Below, piece after piece: positions 25,559 through 34,539 of a stretch of 64,000 bases of DNA. Positions within the stretch are counted from its first letter, which is position 1. Each line of letters begins with the position of its first letter. The stretch comes from Bacillus bingmayongensis (GTDB taxonomy: Bacteria > Bacillota > Bacilli > Bacillales > Bacillaceae_G): positions 248,001 through 312,000 of the forward strand of contig NZ_AKCS01000005.1 in the NCBI RefSeq assembly GCF_000299035.1, in the 5' to 3' direction. The notes below the pieces were generated by a model. It searched no databases. It was given only the letters and a program-made list of their open reading frames with translations, and was not told where the DNA came from. Position numbers and translations under genes: made by a program.

Positions 25559-25816
25559 TTACAATTCCATCTGAAATAGAATTTTTTTATATCGAAGCTC
25601 CTCATTTAATACAAGACACTCGATTAACCTCTCTTCTCGTTCTTCAAATACATCCGTCCAATAAACTGGAGCAATAACTAATTGTACAGAAGGATCTATT
25701 GTCTTACCTCGTATCTTCTCTACGAAATTCTCCCGTAATGCTCTTTCCATTTCTTTTGCAAAATCATGATCTTGATTTCCAATTCCATGTATAATTGCCA
25801 CCGCTATCTTCTACAT
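25559..25816 (-). pseudogene. Alpha/beta hydrolase N-terminal fragment with nonsense codon 2
   Basis: From ATG at 25816 the reading is M-stop-KIAVAIIHGIGNQDHD; the second codon is TAG, and the frame ends after about 80 residues. The AIIHGIGNQ start is the first strand and oxyanion region of a lipase/esterase-like alpha/beta hydrolase; the nucleophile and all later parts are gone. Translation from the internal GTG at 25801 would still give only a fragment. Confidence 0.65.
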
Positions 25817-26138
25817 ATCAGCTCTCCTTACTTAAAATAATGATTAGTAACAGACTCAATTTACATCTTTAAACAGTATTCTCTACTATAGAAAATTCAA
25901 AATTGCTCATATTATTTTCACCATAAACTAACACTCATATTAATACGACATATTCAACATTTATAATTCCCCTCCTACTTTAACGATTGCTTTTTATTCA
26001 GGATAAGTTTTTACAAAAAAAATTTCCAATTACTGAATACGTATATAAAGTTCAACTAACTAAATATAATTTTCAACCTGCATTTGGATTATTTTCTTAA
26101 AGAATCAACCATGTCAAAAAACCTAATTTTTCCAACAC
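25817..26138. other. Intergenic stretch, nothing recognised
   Basis: AT-rich spacer between the hydrolase fragment and the cold shock promoter. No ORF with a ribosome site or clear repeat was seen. Confidence 0.4.
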
Positions 26139-26336
26139 TTGCTATTTCTCACCATTTGTTGTAAGATAGGTCTTAAGGTCAAATTCATAAAAGTTTCACT
26201 TTACATATTATCAAGCATCTATTACGAATACTAAGTGTTCCTAATGGGTTTTTGATAATATGTGAATTTTTATTTTCGTTGAAATAAGACGGATCATATT
26301 GTAATTTATTTTTCTTATTTTTAGGAGGCACTTACC
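26139..26336 (+). promoter_or_regulatory. Cold shock gene promoter and long structured 5' leader
   Basis: TTGCTA (26139-26144), 17 bases, TAAGAT (26162-26167) make a modest promoter, giving a leader of about 160 bases. Within it TTACATATTATCAA (26201-26214) pairs with TTGATAATATGTGA (26252-26265) at 13 of 14 positions. Long folded leaders are typical of csp mRNAs and act as thermosensitive structures; that role is inferred here. Confidence 0.5.
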
Positions 26337-26540
26337 ATGACATTAACAGGTAAAGTAAAATGGTTTAACAGCGAAAAAGGTTTCGGTTTCATCGAAGTTG
26401 AAGACGGTAACGATGTATTCGTTCACTTCTCAGCTATCACTGGCGAAGGTTTCAAATCTCTTGACGAAGGTCAAGAAGTTAGCTTCGAAGTTGAAGAAGG
26501 CAACCGTGGACCTCAAGCTAAAAACGTTGTAAAGCTATAA
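26337..26540 (+). CDS. Cold shock protein (Csp family)
   Basis: 67-residue single-domain OB-fold RNA chaperone that melts mRNA structure at low temperature. RNP1 is KGFGFIEV (residues 15-22), RNP2 is VFVHFSAI (29-36). Sequence [18 protein letters not shown] and [13 protein letters not shown] are close to the B. cereus Csp set; which paralogue (A-E) cannot be fixed with certainty, CspE being my best guess. GGAGGCACTTACC precedes ATG. Followed by a terminator and then ydjO. Confidence 0.97.
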   Translation: MTLTGKVKWFNSEKGFGFIEVEDGNDVFVHFSAITGEGFKSLDEGQEVSFEVEEGNRGPQAKNVVKL

Positions 26541-26550
26541 TTTAAACAAT

Positions 26551-26588
26551 AAAAAGGTTGTTACCATCGCACGGTTAACAACCTTTTT
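26551..26588 (+). terminator. Terminator of the cold shock gene
   Basis: Stem AAAAAGGTTGTTA / TTAACAACCTTTTT around an 11-base loop, ending in a T-run. Confidence 0.85.
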
Positions 26589-26629
26589 AATATATAATTA
26601 AAAAATTTTTACATAAAAGGAGTGGTCAT

Positions 26630-26815
26630 ATGTATCGCAATCGAAAGAACGATGTAGCAGAAGTACCACCAGAACAAACCCCTGTTTGGGAATGTGAATC
26701 AGAGGATTGTTTAGGATGGATGAGAAAGAACTTTTCATTTGAAGAAGAGCCAAAATGCCCTTTATGTAAAAGTAACATGAAAAGCGGAGAACGTTTATTA
26801 CCTAAATTAGGTTAA
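26630..26815 (+). CDS. ydjO: Cold-inducible protein YdjO
   Basis: 61-residue protein with four cysteines in a zinc-ribbon-like arrangement: WECESEDCLGWMRKNF and KCPLCKSNM. The B. subtilis homologue YdjO is cold-inducible, and placement directly behind a csp gene agrees with that. Function otherwise unknown. AAAAGGAGTGGTCAT precedes ATG; partial readthrough of the csp terminator or its own promoter may drive it. Confidence 0.85.
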   Translation: MYRNRKNDVAEVPPEQTPVWECESEDCLGWMRKNFSFEEEPKCPLCKSNMKSGERLLPKLG

Positions 26816-26825
26816 TGCTTGCATT

Positions 26826-26857
26826 CCCCCTCTTGTCTTTTGGCAAGAGGGGGTCTT
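26826..26857 (+). terminator. Terminator of ydjO
   Basis: 10-bp GC-rich stem CCCCCTCTTG / CAAGAGGGGG followed by TCTTTATTTT. Confidence 0.88.
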
Positions 26858-26913
26858 TATTTTCATTACTATTGCGCTAACATTCCAAGTCTAAAAAAGA
26901 AAAACCATGGATG

Positions 26914-27468
26914 TTATATCTCATGGTTCTTTTCTAAATCTGTTCGTATAATAGAATATATATATACATCTCGTTGTCGATCTCCTTGATGAATATATCC
27001 TCTTAATAATCCTTCTTTCTGAAATCCTATTTTGGACAACATCTTACAAGATGCTACATTTTCAGGATATGTAATTGCACCAATTCTGAATATCCCTAAC
27101 TCTTGAAAACTATACGTGATAATTTGTTGCGCAGCTTCCGTTGCATAACCCTTTCTCCAGTAAGAAGGATGTAAATCATAACCAATCTCAGAACGTTTAC
27201 TCCAAAGTTGTAAATTATTTAATCCAATTGTGCCAATTAACGCACCTGTTTCCTTCAATGCAATTCCCCATCGAATTGCACGTTTTTCAAAATATTTTTT
27301 TGAAAAAGATTCAATCATACGCGAAGCCTGACCAAATTCTGTAAAAGAATTCATTCCATAATAACACGTTACTTCCTCAAGCGAAAAGATTTCATATATT
27401 TTTTGACAATAAGATTGATCAATTTCAACTAAACGTAAGCGTTCTGTTTCTAAAACAGGAAATGCCAT
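26914..27468 (-). CDS. GNAT acetyltransferase, RimJ/RimL type
   Basis: 184-residue acetyltransferase of the ribosomal-protein-alanine class. LETERLRLVEI at the N-terminus, EIGYDLHPSYWRKGYATEAA (acetyl-CoA loop) at about residues 94-113, and NVASCKMLSKIGFQKEGLLR near 140 are diagnostic. Targets of RimJ/L relatives are N-terminal amines of ribosomal proteins or small amines. AAGGAGGATTTTA precedes ATG. Single-gene unit. Confidence 0.9.
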   Translation of the reverse strand: MAFPVLETERLRLVEIDQSYCQKIYEIFSLEEVTCYYGMNSFTEFGQASRMIESFSKKYFEKRAIRWGIALKETGALIGTIGLNNLQLWSKRSEIGYDLHPSYWRKGYATEAAQQIITYSFQELGIFRIGAITYPENVASCKMLSKIGFQKEGLLRGYIHQGDRQRDVYIYSIIRTDLEKNHEI

Positions 27469-27706
27469 TAAAATCCTCCTTTTCTTTCTACTGGTTTATT
27501 ATATCAGAAATACCTTCTCGTATTGGAGGATTCCTCATAAATAAAAGTTTGTTTTCATAATACGCGAAACAGACCTCCTCAATAGTTTTCTTAATTTATT
27601 CGGTTTATACACAATATTCAATTGGATATTTATGTTAAACTATACGTGCAGAAACTCTAATCAAAGTTAAATAATAAACGATAGGTACAATTTTTAGTAA
27701 CAACGA

Positions 27707-27741
27707 ACGAAATCCCACTCTTATACTAGAGAGGGATTTCG
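27707..27741 (-). terminator. Possible terminator of hemY
   Basis: GAAATCCCACTCT / GAGGGATTTC hairpin 20 bases beyond the hemY stop codon; no clear T-run, so weak. Confidence 0.4.
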
Positions 27742-27761
27742 TCAAAAATACAAAGATTACA

Positions 27762-29162
27762 TTATTCAAAGTGATTATTCAACGCTTTTTTAATCTTCTC
27801 TGCCGTTTTCTTTCCATTTCCTATACAAGCCCCAATCCCTACACCATAGTATGAAGCTCCAGCTAGATAAATATTTGGAAACGCAGCTGATAATTTCTCA
27901 TTTAATGATTGAACTGCGTGATTATGTTCTAAATGATAATTTGGCATTAAATCTTTCCAGTCCGTAACTTCAACAGTTTGCGGTTCTCCCTTAATTCCAA
28001 GGCTTTTCTCAATGTCAGATAAGGCAACTTGAATCAATTCTTCCTTATTTTTATGTTTCATTTTTTCATAAGCAGGATTCGAACTCTTATAAAACATTCT
28101 CACCAATAAATTTTGCTTATCTGATGTATGCTTCCATTTCCTACTTGTCCATGTACATGCATCACAAAGTAAATCGCTATTTTCCGAAACAATAAAACCA
28201 GTTCCATCTGCTGGTAATTGCTCATCCGGTATTTCAAACCCTAAGTAAATGCTAATAAGAGAGGAATTTTTTAGCTTGTTGAAATCATCATCTAATTCAT
28301 TAGAATGTAATAATGTTTGTGCAACATCATGAGGGGTAGCTAAAATAACGTAATCAGCTTTTAATGTTTCATGAGTCGAAAAAGAAACGTCATATCTATC
28401 ACCGTCTTTACTTACCCTTGTCGTTTCTAACCCTTTTCGTATCACCGTCCCAGCTAATTCCTCTTCTAATCGATTGATAATAGTGGAAAGTCCACCTTTA
28501 AACGATAAAAACTTTTTATTCCCAGCAGCTTGAAATTGCTTTTTATTCACTTCAAATCCTTTAATAATACTGCCATATGTATTTTTGTAATCAAGTAAAT
28601 ACGGTAGTGTAGACGCCATTGTAAGCTCATTCAATTTACCAGAGTACACCCCTGAAAGAACGGGAGAAATTTGTTTTTCAACTAACTCTTCTCCTAAAAA
28701 ACTTTCTAAAAAGACAGCGAGCGATGTATCTTTCGTAAAACCTTTATTTTTTGTAATGAAGTCTTTTAGCGCAATAATTTTCCCCTTCGTTGAAACTAAC
28801 GTACTACTAAATAACGACTCTACACTCATTGGTATACCAAATACTGTGTCAGCAGGAATCGGATGTAACGTGTCGTTTGAGTAAATATAAGAAATACCAG
28901 TTTCGTTGTATACCATTTCATCCTCTATATTCAGTTCTTTTACAAGTGGCAAAACATTTTCATTTCGAGCAACGATTGAATCGGCTCCTGTTTCCATAAT
29001 AAAATCATTTTCTTTCACACTGTGAATTTTCCCGCCTAAATATTCATTTTTTTCTACAAGGATTAATTCCAAATCTATTTCATAATCCTTTTTTAATCTT
29101 TCTAAATAATACATAGTAGAAAGTCCGGTGATTCCTCCACCTATGACAACAACTGTTTTCAT
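27762..29162 (-). CDS. hemY: HemY-type coproporphyrinogen III / protoporphyrinogen IX oxidase
   Basis: 466-residue FAD enzyme of heme synthesis, soluble or membrane-peripheral. The FAD motif VVVIGGGITGLSTMYYLERL is at residues 3-22, ELILVEKNEYLGGKI follows, and the conserved C-terminal FAD motif IYLAGASYYGVGIGACIGNG is at ~430-449. In Firmicutes this enzyme (CgoX) oxidises coproporphyrinogen III in the coproporphyrin-dependent pathway. It is not beside hemE/hemH here, so it may be a second copy; B. cereus group genomes commonly carry more than one. TAGGAGCGCAGTAGAT precedes ATG. Confidence 0.9.
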   Translation of the reverse strand: MKTVVVIGGGITGLSTMYYLERLKKDYEIDLELILVEKNEYLGGKIHSVKENDFIMETGADSIVARNENVLPLVKELNIEDEMVYNETGISYIYSNDTLHPIPADTVFGIPMSVESLFSSTLVSTKGKIIALKDFITKNKGFTKDTSLAVFLESFLGEELVEKQISPVLSGVYSGKLNELTMASTLPYLLDYKNTYGSIIKGFEVNKKQFQAAGNKKFLSFKGGLSTIINRLEEELAGTVIRKGLETTRVSKDGDRYDVSFSTHETLKADYVILATPHDVAQTLLHSNELDDDFNKLKNSSLISIYLGFEIPDEQLPADGTGFIVSENSDLLCDACTWTSRKWKHTSDKQNLLVRMFYKSSNPAYEKMKHKNKEELIQVALSDIEKSLGIKGEPQTVEVTDWKDLMPNYHLEHNHAVQSLNEKLSAAFPNIYLAGASYYGVGIGACIGNGKKTAEKIKKALNNHFE

Positions 29163-29245
29163 ATCTACTGCGCTCCTAACCGATACTATAAATTAATAAA
29201 TTCCTTTATTATTATACCCAAAAGTCAGCTTTCCCGACTAGCAGA

Positions 29246-29357
29246 TTACAAAGTTCTTTCAAAGGTATACAATGTACGTAAATACATTTCAGGTTGATCA
29301 TTATGGACTAAATGATTCGAAAAAGGAATCGCAGCAATATGAATTTCAGGCCATATT
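29246..29357 (-). pseudogene. C-terminal remnant of an alpha/beta hydrolase
   Basis: An isolated frame reading WPEIHIAAIPFSNHLVHNDQ then PEMYLRTLYTFERTL-stop. The pattern His-xx-xx-x-Gln-Pro-Glu followed by a final helix is the usual end of an alpha/beta fold hydrolase, including the catalytic His. No upstream portion remains. Call by eye. Confidence 0.4.
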
Positions 29358-29765
29358 CAACAGTACAGATTCGCCTTGTGTGTAAAGAGCACTATTTCTA
29401 ACTATACTTTCAGTTTTAAGCTTAAGAGTGTCATTTTTAATTTCATTACATAGATTCAAACAACTTTTATTAGACCTAATAATATTCTTTGAATGTTTGA
29501 ATCAGTTTTTCGATTTTAACATTTACTTTTATATAGGCAATCATTTCATAAGAAATAGTAAGAAGATCCTCAATCTTTTTAAATAACTGTTTGAGTGAAT
29601 ATTATCCTTATGAAAGACAAGAATTTAATAAATTGTATCAATCCATACTTTCTTCATATTTTCGTATTATGAGGTGAATACACTTTAATATATGATAACA
29701 TGAGGTTCATAACGTTGATGTTAATATGAGAAAAATGACATTTTCTACAAATGGTGAAAAGCATC
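29358..29765. other. Intergenic stretch, nothing recognised
   Basis: About 400 bases of AT-rich sequence upstream of hemY. No frame with a ribosome site or recognisable protein segment was found on either strand; the hemY promoter may lie at the left edge. Confidence 0.4.
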
Positions 29766-29915
29766 TTATTTTAATAACATTATGCAATTAATTAATTTGT
29801 CTAGTTCCTGGCTTACTGCAAGCACTTTTTCATGTTGAAATCCATAATTTGAAACTAGTGTGAATAATTCTTCTTTTTTCGCTTCAATGATTTGCTCTAA
29901 TTTTCTCAGCTCCAT
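29766..29915 (-). CDS. Spo0E-like aspartyl-phosphate phosphatase
   Basis: 49-residue helical-hairpin protein of the Spo0E family, which dephosphorylates Spo0A~P and so delays sporulation. The family signature is SQELD, here VLAVSQELDKLINCIM, preceded by the first helix ELRKLEQIIEAKKEELFTLV. Length fits the family (about 45-60). Too short for usual ORF tables. Start is uncertain: ATG at 29915 has only a distant GGAG (14 bases); no better start is in frame. Confidence 0.75.
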   Translation of the reverse strand: MELRKLEQIIEAKKEELFTLVSNYGFQHEKVLAVSQELDKLINCIMLLK

Positions 29916-30098
29916 ACCGTATTTAATCGCTCCAATTTAAAATGTATGTACTCTAGTATAAAGTATTTACATAATAAGTAAAAGCGTCATTTTTAAGTCA
30001 ATCTTACATCTATTAAAAAAATATGATATAGAGGCATATATATAGTAAGTTAAAACGTACACAGTATCCGATTTGGAACTTGTAAATAAAACATTAAT

Positions 30099-30143
30099 AA
30101 ACCAACAAATAGACTAATAACATATTAGTCTATTTGTTGGTTT
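30099..30143 (-). terminator. 21-bp perfect hairpin, terminator of the acetyltransferase
   Basis: Arms 30099-30119 and 30123-30143 are exact complements with a 3-base loop, containing ACCAACAAATAGACTAATA. A T-run is short, but it lies 36 bases beyond the stop codon at 30180. Confidence 0.75.
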
Positions 30144-30179
30144 AAGTTCAAATTGCATTATGTATATTTCTTACAATAG

Positions 30180-30689
30180 TCACGTATCTACAAGAAGTCC
30201 GTTTGGGCGAAAACGACTCATCATGATTTCATCAATGAACTTACCGCGCGCTTTTAAATTCCCTTTTTTAATACCTTCTTCCCTGAATCCAAATTTTTCA
30301 TATAGTGCTTTTGCGCGAGGATTTATTTCCAAAACACCTAGTTCTACTCTCTCCAGCATTAACCAATTGTCTGCAAGATCTAACATTTTTGTAAGCAAAG
30401 CTTTTCCAATCCCTTTATTATGATATTCACTATCTACACCAATAAATAAATCTCCTGAATGTGACCTTCTTCCTTGCCCTTGCGTTAAACCAACAAACCC
30501 AACTACTTTCCCGTCATACTCCGCAACAAATCCAAATTGATTAGGTGCTAAGTTTCGAATTCTATTTTCCATTGCATCTACTCTTATACTAGGCAAGAAA
30601 ACCATATAAGGTAAAACATCATTTTGTATGCATATACGATGAATCGCTCTAGCATCTTGTATTTCTACTGCACGAATCGTAACTTCCAT
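30180..30689 (-). CDS. GNAT acetyltransferase
   Basis: 169-residue acetyltransferase. VTIRAVEIQDARAIHRICIQ at the N-terminus, LFIGVDSEYHNKGIGKALLT (acetyl-CoA loop) around residues 85-104, VLEINPRAKALYEKFGFREE near 125, and the C-terminal DEIMMSRFRPN. The pattern resembles YhhY/AaaT-type L-amino acid acetyltransferases. Substrate unknown. ATG at 30689 follows AAAGGAGGTAATGTA; the longer frame to 30740 has no ribosome site. Confidence 0.87.
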   Translation of the reverse strand: MEVTIRAVEIQDARAIHRICIQNDVLPYMVFLPSIRVDAMENRIRNLAPNQFGFVAEYDGKVVGFVGLTQGQGRRSHSGDLFIGVDSEYHNKGIGKALLTKMLDLADNWLMLERVELGVLEINPRAKALYEKFGFREEGIKKGNLKARGKFIDEIMMSRFRPNGLLVDT

Positions 30690-30914
30690 TACATTACCTC
30701 CTTTCCAACTAATACAATATAGATTCTTTATACTACACAAAACTCCTACTTGAATTTATTTTATATTTAACATCCAAACAATTCATTCGATTGAATGACA
30801 ACATTTTTCAAAAATGTTCGTATAACAAATTTAAAGTTTCTTTTTCTCATTTTTTGAATTATTATATAATAATGGAATAATTTCTCTAAAATACTATAGT
30901 TTGGAGGTTTTAGT

Positions 30915-31490
30915 ATGACAACACTCGGTATTATCCGCCACGGCAGTACACACTGGAATAAAGAAGGAAGAGCTCAAGGTAATTCAAATATTCCACTTGA
31001 TCAAGACGGATTATCTGATGCTTATAAACTAGCAAAACGGTTAGCTACAGAAAATTGGGATTTGATCTATTCTAGCGATTTGCTAAGAGCAAAGCAAACT
31101 GCTGAAGCAATAGGAAAAAGCATTGAAAATATAGAAATCCATTTAGAACCTAGACTTCGTGAAGTAAGCGGTGGACAAATTGAAGGAACGACTGAAGAAG
31201 AACGAATTTCGAAATGGGGAAATAATTGGAGAAAACTTGATTTAGGAATTGAAAGCGCTGATAGTGTTAAAGCAAGAGCCATACCGTTTATTGAAGAAAT
31301 TACATATAAACATCCTAACAAAAATATACTTATCGTTAGTCATGGGTCATTCATTAAGCATCTTCTTAAAGAATTAGTACCCCATTTAAGTATGTTAGAA
31401 TCCCCTAAAAATACATCAATAACTAAAATTATAAAATTAGAGAATGGATGGGATTCAGAATTATATAATTGCACGGTGCATTTAGACTAA
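30915..31490 (+). CDS. Histidine phosphatase superfamily protein
   Basis: 191-residue phosphoglycerate-mutase-like phosphatase. The catalytic LGIIRHGSTHWNKEGRAQG is at residues 4-22, the second Arg in SDLLRAKQTAEAI, the acid/base Glu in REVSGGQIEG and the second catalytic His in LIVSHGSFIKHLL. Relatives include broad phosphatases and cobalamin or sugar phosphate phosphatases; the substrate is unknown. TTGGAGGTTTTAGT precedes ATG. Confidence 0.9.
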   Translation: MTTLGIIRHGSTHWNKEGRAQGNSNIPLDQDGLSDAYKLAKRLATENWDLIYSSDLLRAKQTAEAIGKSIENIEIHLEPRLREVSGGQIEGTTEEERISKWGNNWRKLDLGIESADSVKARAIPFIEEITYKHPNKNILIVSHGSFIKHLLKELVPHLSMLESPKNTSITKIIKLENGWDSELYNCTVHLD

Positions 31491-31503
31491 ATCTTTAGGA
31501 TTC

Positions 31504-31546
31504 CAACAAAAAAGAAGACCTTTTAATAAGGTCTTCTTTTTTGTTG
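31504..31546. terminator. Strong bidirectional terminator
   Basis: 17-bp perfect stem CAACAAAAAAGAAGACC / GGTCTTCTTTTTTGTTG with a 9-base loop, between the convergent phosphatase and acetyltransferase genes. Confidence 0.9.
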
Positions 31547-31578
31547 TTTAGTTTCTTAGAAATATGAGATACTAACAA

Positions 31579-32097
31579 TTATATAGTACTTAAATCTTTT
31601 CCCATTATCACATAAGGGACATCATCTTTACTTGGATGAAATGGTTCCATTATATTAATCCATTCTAACTTCTCATATAATGAACGCGCATTATGGTTAC
31701 TTACTTGAGTCGTTAAAACGCTAGTTTTATTGAATATTCCATCTAATAAATGATTATGTAATACAGTTCCTAATCCGTTTTTTCGATAATTGGAATGGAC
31801 CGCTAATTCAACAAATTCAAAACAATCCTGTAACCATTGATTTGCTTGTTCCGAACTTAATGCTTCTCTCAATACATGATTATAGTACTGTCCTTCTAAA
31901 GATTGATATCCATAAGCGAAACCGATTATTTCCTTTGCATCACTTATAGCTACTATACCCTTGAATTTTTTATAATCCATATGTCTCGTAATTCTTTCTA
32001 CCATTTCATCAAAGTCTTTTCCTTCATACACCATGCAGTACAGTTTTGCTATATTTTTAACTAAAGTTTCATCTTTCTGTATTGGTACTATATTCAC
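31579..32097 (-). CDS. GNAT acetyltransferase
   Basis: 172-residue acetyltransferase: ELAVHSNYRKNGLGTVLHNH is the acetyl-CoA loop (about 95-114), NHNARSLYEKLEWINIMEPF is the C-terminal signature. Extended central helix (LREALSSEQANQWLQDCFEF). Substrate unknown. GTG start with AGGAGGGGATTTGTA upstream. Confidence 0.85.
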   Translation of the reverse strand: MNIVPIQKDETLVKNIAKLYCMVYEGKDFDEMVERITRHMDYKKFKGIVAISDAKEIIGFAYGYQSLEGQYYNHVLREALSSEQANQWLQDCFEFVELAVHSNYRKNGLGTVLHNHLLDGIFNKTSVLTTQVSNHNARSLYEKLEWINIMEPFHPSKDDVPYVIMGKDLSTI

Positions 32098-32547
32098 TAC
32101 AAATCCCCTCCTAAATAAAAAATTATAGTAGTTACTATATTTATAAATAATTATAAAATAAAGAATATTAAAACAACACGTTTTATTTATTTTTCTCTTT
32201 TGTATTGTGAATATAGAAGCATAACATTACTAATCTTATAATTTATTTTCCACTATGCGCTCAAGACTGTTAGGTAAATTCAAAATTCGCTCTTTTGAAA
32301 ACAATGGATATAAATTTAGATTTTAATTTCTTCTAATGCTTTCCAGTAAAAAATATGTTTATACTTCCCTCTCTCAGTCATTAGAAATTCACTTTCCTAA
32401 AAATATTAAGCTCAAACCTAATCCTCTAGATATTCATCCATAACGAAAAGAAATTTACTAATATTATTTAATTCTTTACTTTATCTCTTTATCAAAATGC
32501 TATTACCATCTAATGGTTTCTATAATCAAACCAATTCATTATACCTC
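32098..32547. other. Intergenic stretch with possible gene debris
   Basis: 450 bases without a convincing gene. On the minus strand short frames such as MTERGKYKHIFYWKALEEIK (about 32390-32320, with AGGAAAG upstream) and KELNNISKFLFVMDEYLED look protein-like but stop at once; they may be remnants of a decayed gene. No family assigned. Confidence 0.3.
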
Positions 32548-34053
32548 TCACTCCATATGTATAAGTCCTTTTGTTTTATTTTTTGTTATATGGACCCGAA
32601 TTATCAGAACCATTTTTAACACACCTACACAAAGCAATAATATGGATAGGTAATAGAGAAGATGTCCCACCCCCGGCATAAATAAAGTTATAGCCGACCA
32701 TGGAACCGAAGTTATTTTAGGTAAAAGGAACAGCACCGCCAAAGAGGATAAAATATTAAAAATCAAGATAAACAAGACATTTATGACAGTACGTGCTGGT
32801 GTAGTCTTATGTTTTTTTCTCCATTTAAATAAACTATAGATGGAACGAGTGACTAATGCGAGAACTACTAATGCGACCAAATCAACAATCAAGTATATCT
32901 TAGTATAATCTGGCATGTCAGCTTGCGAACGATCTTGACCGTGGACAATCCCGTTAATCCCTGCAATGATGCTATCATAGGATATGAGGGGATCCTGTGC
33001 ATTTGTAAGAAGAATGAATCCGTATTCCCCTTCCATCGCCATAAACGAATACGTATTTTCAGTTAAACCATCATGAAAAATCACGTTCTTGTTAACACTC
33101 CATCCCATAGCGTAAGATGGACCACCTCTCATTGATGAGGAAGGCTTATGCATTCGCTTGGTACTTTCTTCGGACAATATAACACTGTTTTTAAAACGGC
33201 CGCGGTTCATTTGTGTAATTAAATAATTTGACATATCTTCTGCAGTGGAAATTAAATAACCTGACGCAACCGTGGCCTCGTGGTTTAATTGCTTTGTCGG
33301 TACCATAAATCCAAACAAAGGTTGATAACCAGTTGCCAAACCATCGTTTTTAGCCTCTTTCGAATTACCGTAACTGTGGTTCATGTTAATTGGCTCGAAT
33401 ATGTGATTTCTCACATATTGTGTATAAGATTCCTGAGATACTGCTTGAACGATCCCACTAAGGATATCATAGTTTAAATTCGAATATTGGAACACGGATC
33501 CTACAGGTTTGGTAAGTGCTGTATTTTTTAGGCTTCGTATATGTTCTTCTATAGACTTATTACCGTGAGTCAGGCTAACACGACCATCATAAGTAGAAAG
33601 CCCACTTGTTTGATGTAATAAATCTTTGACTAAAATTTTCTTAGACGCTTCTTCATCAGCTACCCGAAACCATGGTAAATAACGCTGTACTGGAGCCTCA
33701 AGATCAATCATTCCTTTGTCGACTAACTGCATGATAGCCAGTGCTGTAAAAGATTTGCTGGTAGAACCAAGGACAAATGGAGTCTGCGGAGTAACCGGTT
33801 GATGGTTCGGTCCTGCTATTCCATAGCCGTTAAGATAAACAATTTTATCTCCCTTTACAATCCCTAACGAAGCACCAGGAATTTTGAATCGTTTCATTGC
33901 AGTATCCATAAATTGATCAACTTTCTTCACATCAAAAGTTGTTTCAGCTTTAACTTCTGTCCCTATAAAATTACTTGTAATTACAATTATGATGATCAGG
34001 ATCCCGCATACTTTTTTATACACATTCTCGATAATTCTTCTGTTCGTATTCAT
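32548..34053 (-). CDS. Membrane-anchored serine hydrolase, class C beta-lactamase / PBP4* family
   Basis: About 501 residues. N-terminal signal/anchor (about 12-32, KKVCGILIIIIVITSNFIGT), an extracellular serine beta-lactamase-like domain with GSTSKSFTALAIMQ (SxxK nucleophile, near residue 93) and QYSNLNYDILSG (YxN), the third HxG-like motif in FHDGLTENTYSF, and three to four transmembrane segments at the C-terminus (from ~385). This architecture (esterase/peptidase domain plus C-terminal helices) is common in Bacillus; hydrolysis of peptidoglycan peptides or D-amino peptides is likely but beta-lactam resistance is not implied. Start ATG 34053; TTG 34059 is closer to the AAAGGAG site. Confidence 0.87.
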   Translation of the reverse strand: MNTNRRIIENVYKKVCGILIIIIVITSNFIGTEVKAETTFDVKKVDQFMDTAMKRFKIPGASLGIVKGDKIVYLNGYGIAGPNHQPVTPQTPFVLGSTSKSFTALAIMQLVDKGMIDLEAPVQRYLPWFRVADEEASKKILVKDLLHQTSGLSTYDGRVSLTHGNKSIEEHIRSLKNTALTKPVGSVFQYSNLNYDILSGIVQAVSQESYTQYVRNHIFEPINMNHSYGNSKEAKNDGLATGYQPLFGFMVPTKQLNHEATVASGYLISTAEDMSNYLITQMNRGRFKNSVILSEESTKRMHKPSSSMRGGPSYAMGWSVNKNVIFHDGLTENTYSFMAMEGEYGFILLTNAQDPLISYDSIIAGINGIVHGQDRSQADMPDYTKIYLIVDLVALVVLALVTRSIYSLFKWRKKHKTTPARTVINVLFILIFNILSSLAVLFLLPKITSVPWSAITLFMPGVGHLLYYLSILLLCVGVLKMVLIIRVHITKNKTKGLIHME

Positions 34054-34059
34054 CAACAA

Positions 34060-34302
34060 CGTCTTCTCCTTTAATTTTGTAATACAATCTCAAATGTTTT
34101 TTTCTTACATCTTCAAAACTTCGCTTAGCAAAGGTCCAACTAATATAAGGTAATATATAGAAGAACTTGATAGAAATTTTGAAAATCCTCAATAGATCCT
34201 GATGTCAAGGTGTTTCATATATCTCTCATGATTCTACTGTTACCTAAGTAGCATCTACGAAAATCAGATTGCCGTATGTCGGAGCATCGATGATTTCTAA
34301 CA
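34060..34302. other. Intergenic stretch, nothing recognised
   Basis: AT-rich spacer; no ORF with a ribosome site and no strong hairpin was found. Confidence 0.35.
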
Positions 34303-34536
34303 CTATAATTTTTTATTTTCATATGTAATAATTAAACAATTTATTATCAATTTATATACCTGCCACAATCCTAATGACAACATACGTATATTCAGGTAGG
34401 TGTGCTGACAATAATATGTTTTTTCTCGGTCTATTTTAGCTGCCCACAGAAATAAATTCTTATGTTCCGCATTTGCCGTTATGACCTTTATCATTGTTAC
34501 AACAATCGTCAATATAATAATTAGTACATTCAACAT
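34303..34536 (-). CDS. Hypothetical small membrane protein, 77 aa
   Basis: One N-terminal transmembrane helix (MLNVLIIILTIVVTMIKVIT) followed by a 55-residue tail with a second hydrophobic patch (LSLGLWQVYKLIINCLIITY). AGAAAGGTTTG precedes ATG 34536. No family recognised; AT-rich composition and lack of motifs leave open that it is not expressed. Confidence 0.35.
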   Translation of the reverse strand: MLNVLIIILTIVVTMIKVITANAEHKNLFLWAAKIDREKTYYCQHTYLNIRMLSLGLWQVYKLIINCLIITYENKKL

Positions 34537-34539
34537 CAA

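Noticed and set aside
24900-25574. Plus-strand ORFs opposite the CPBP protease
   Set aside because: They are antisense to well-conserved transmembrane motifs (EExxxR, FxxxH) and have no ribosome sites.
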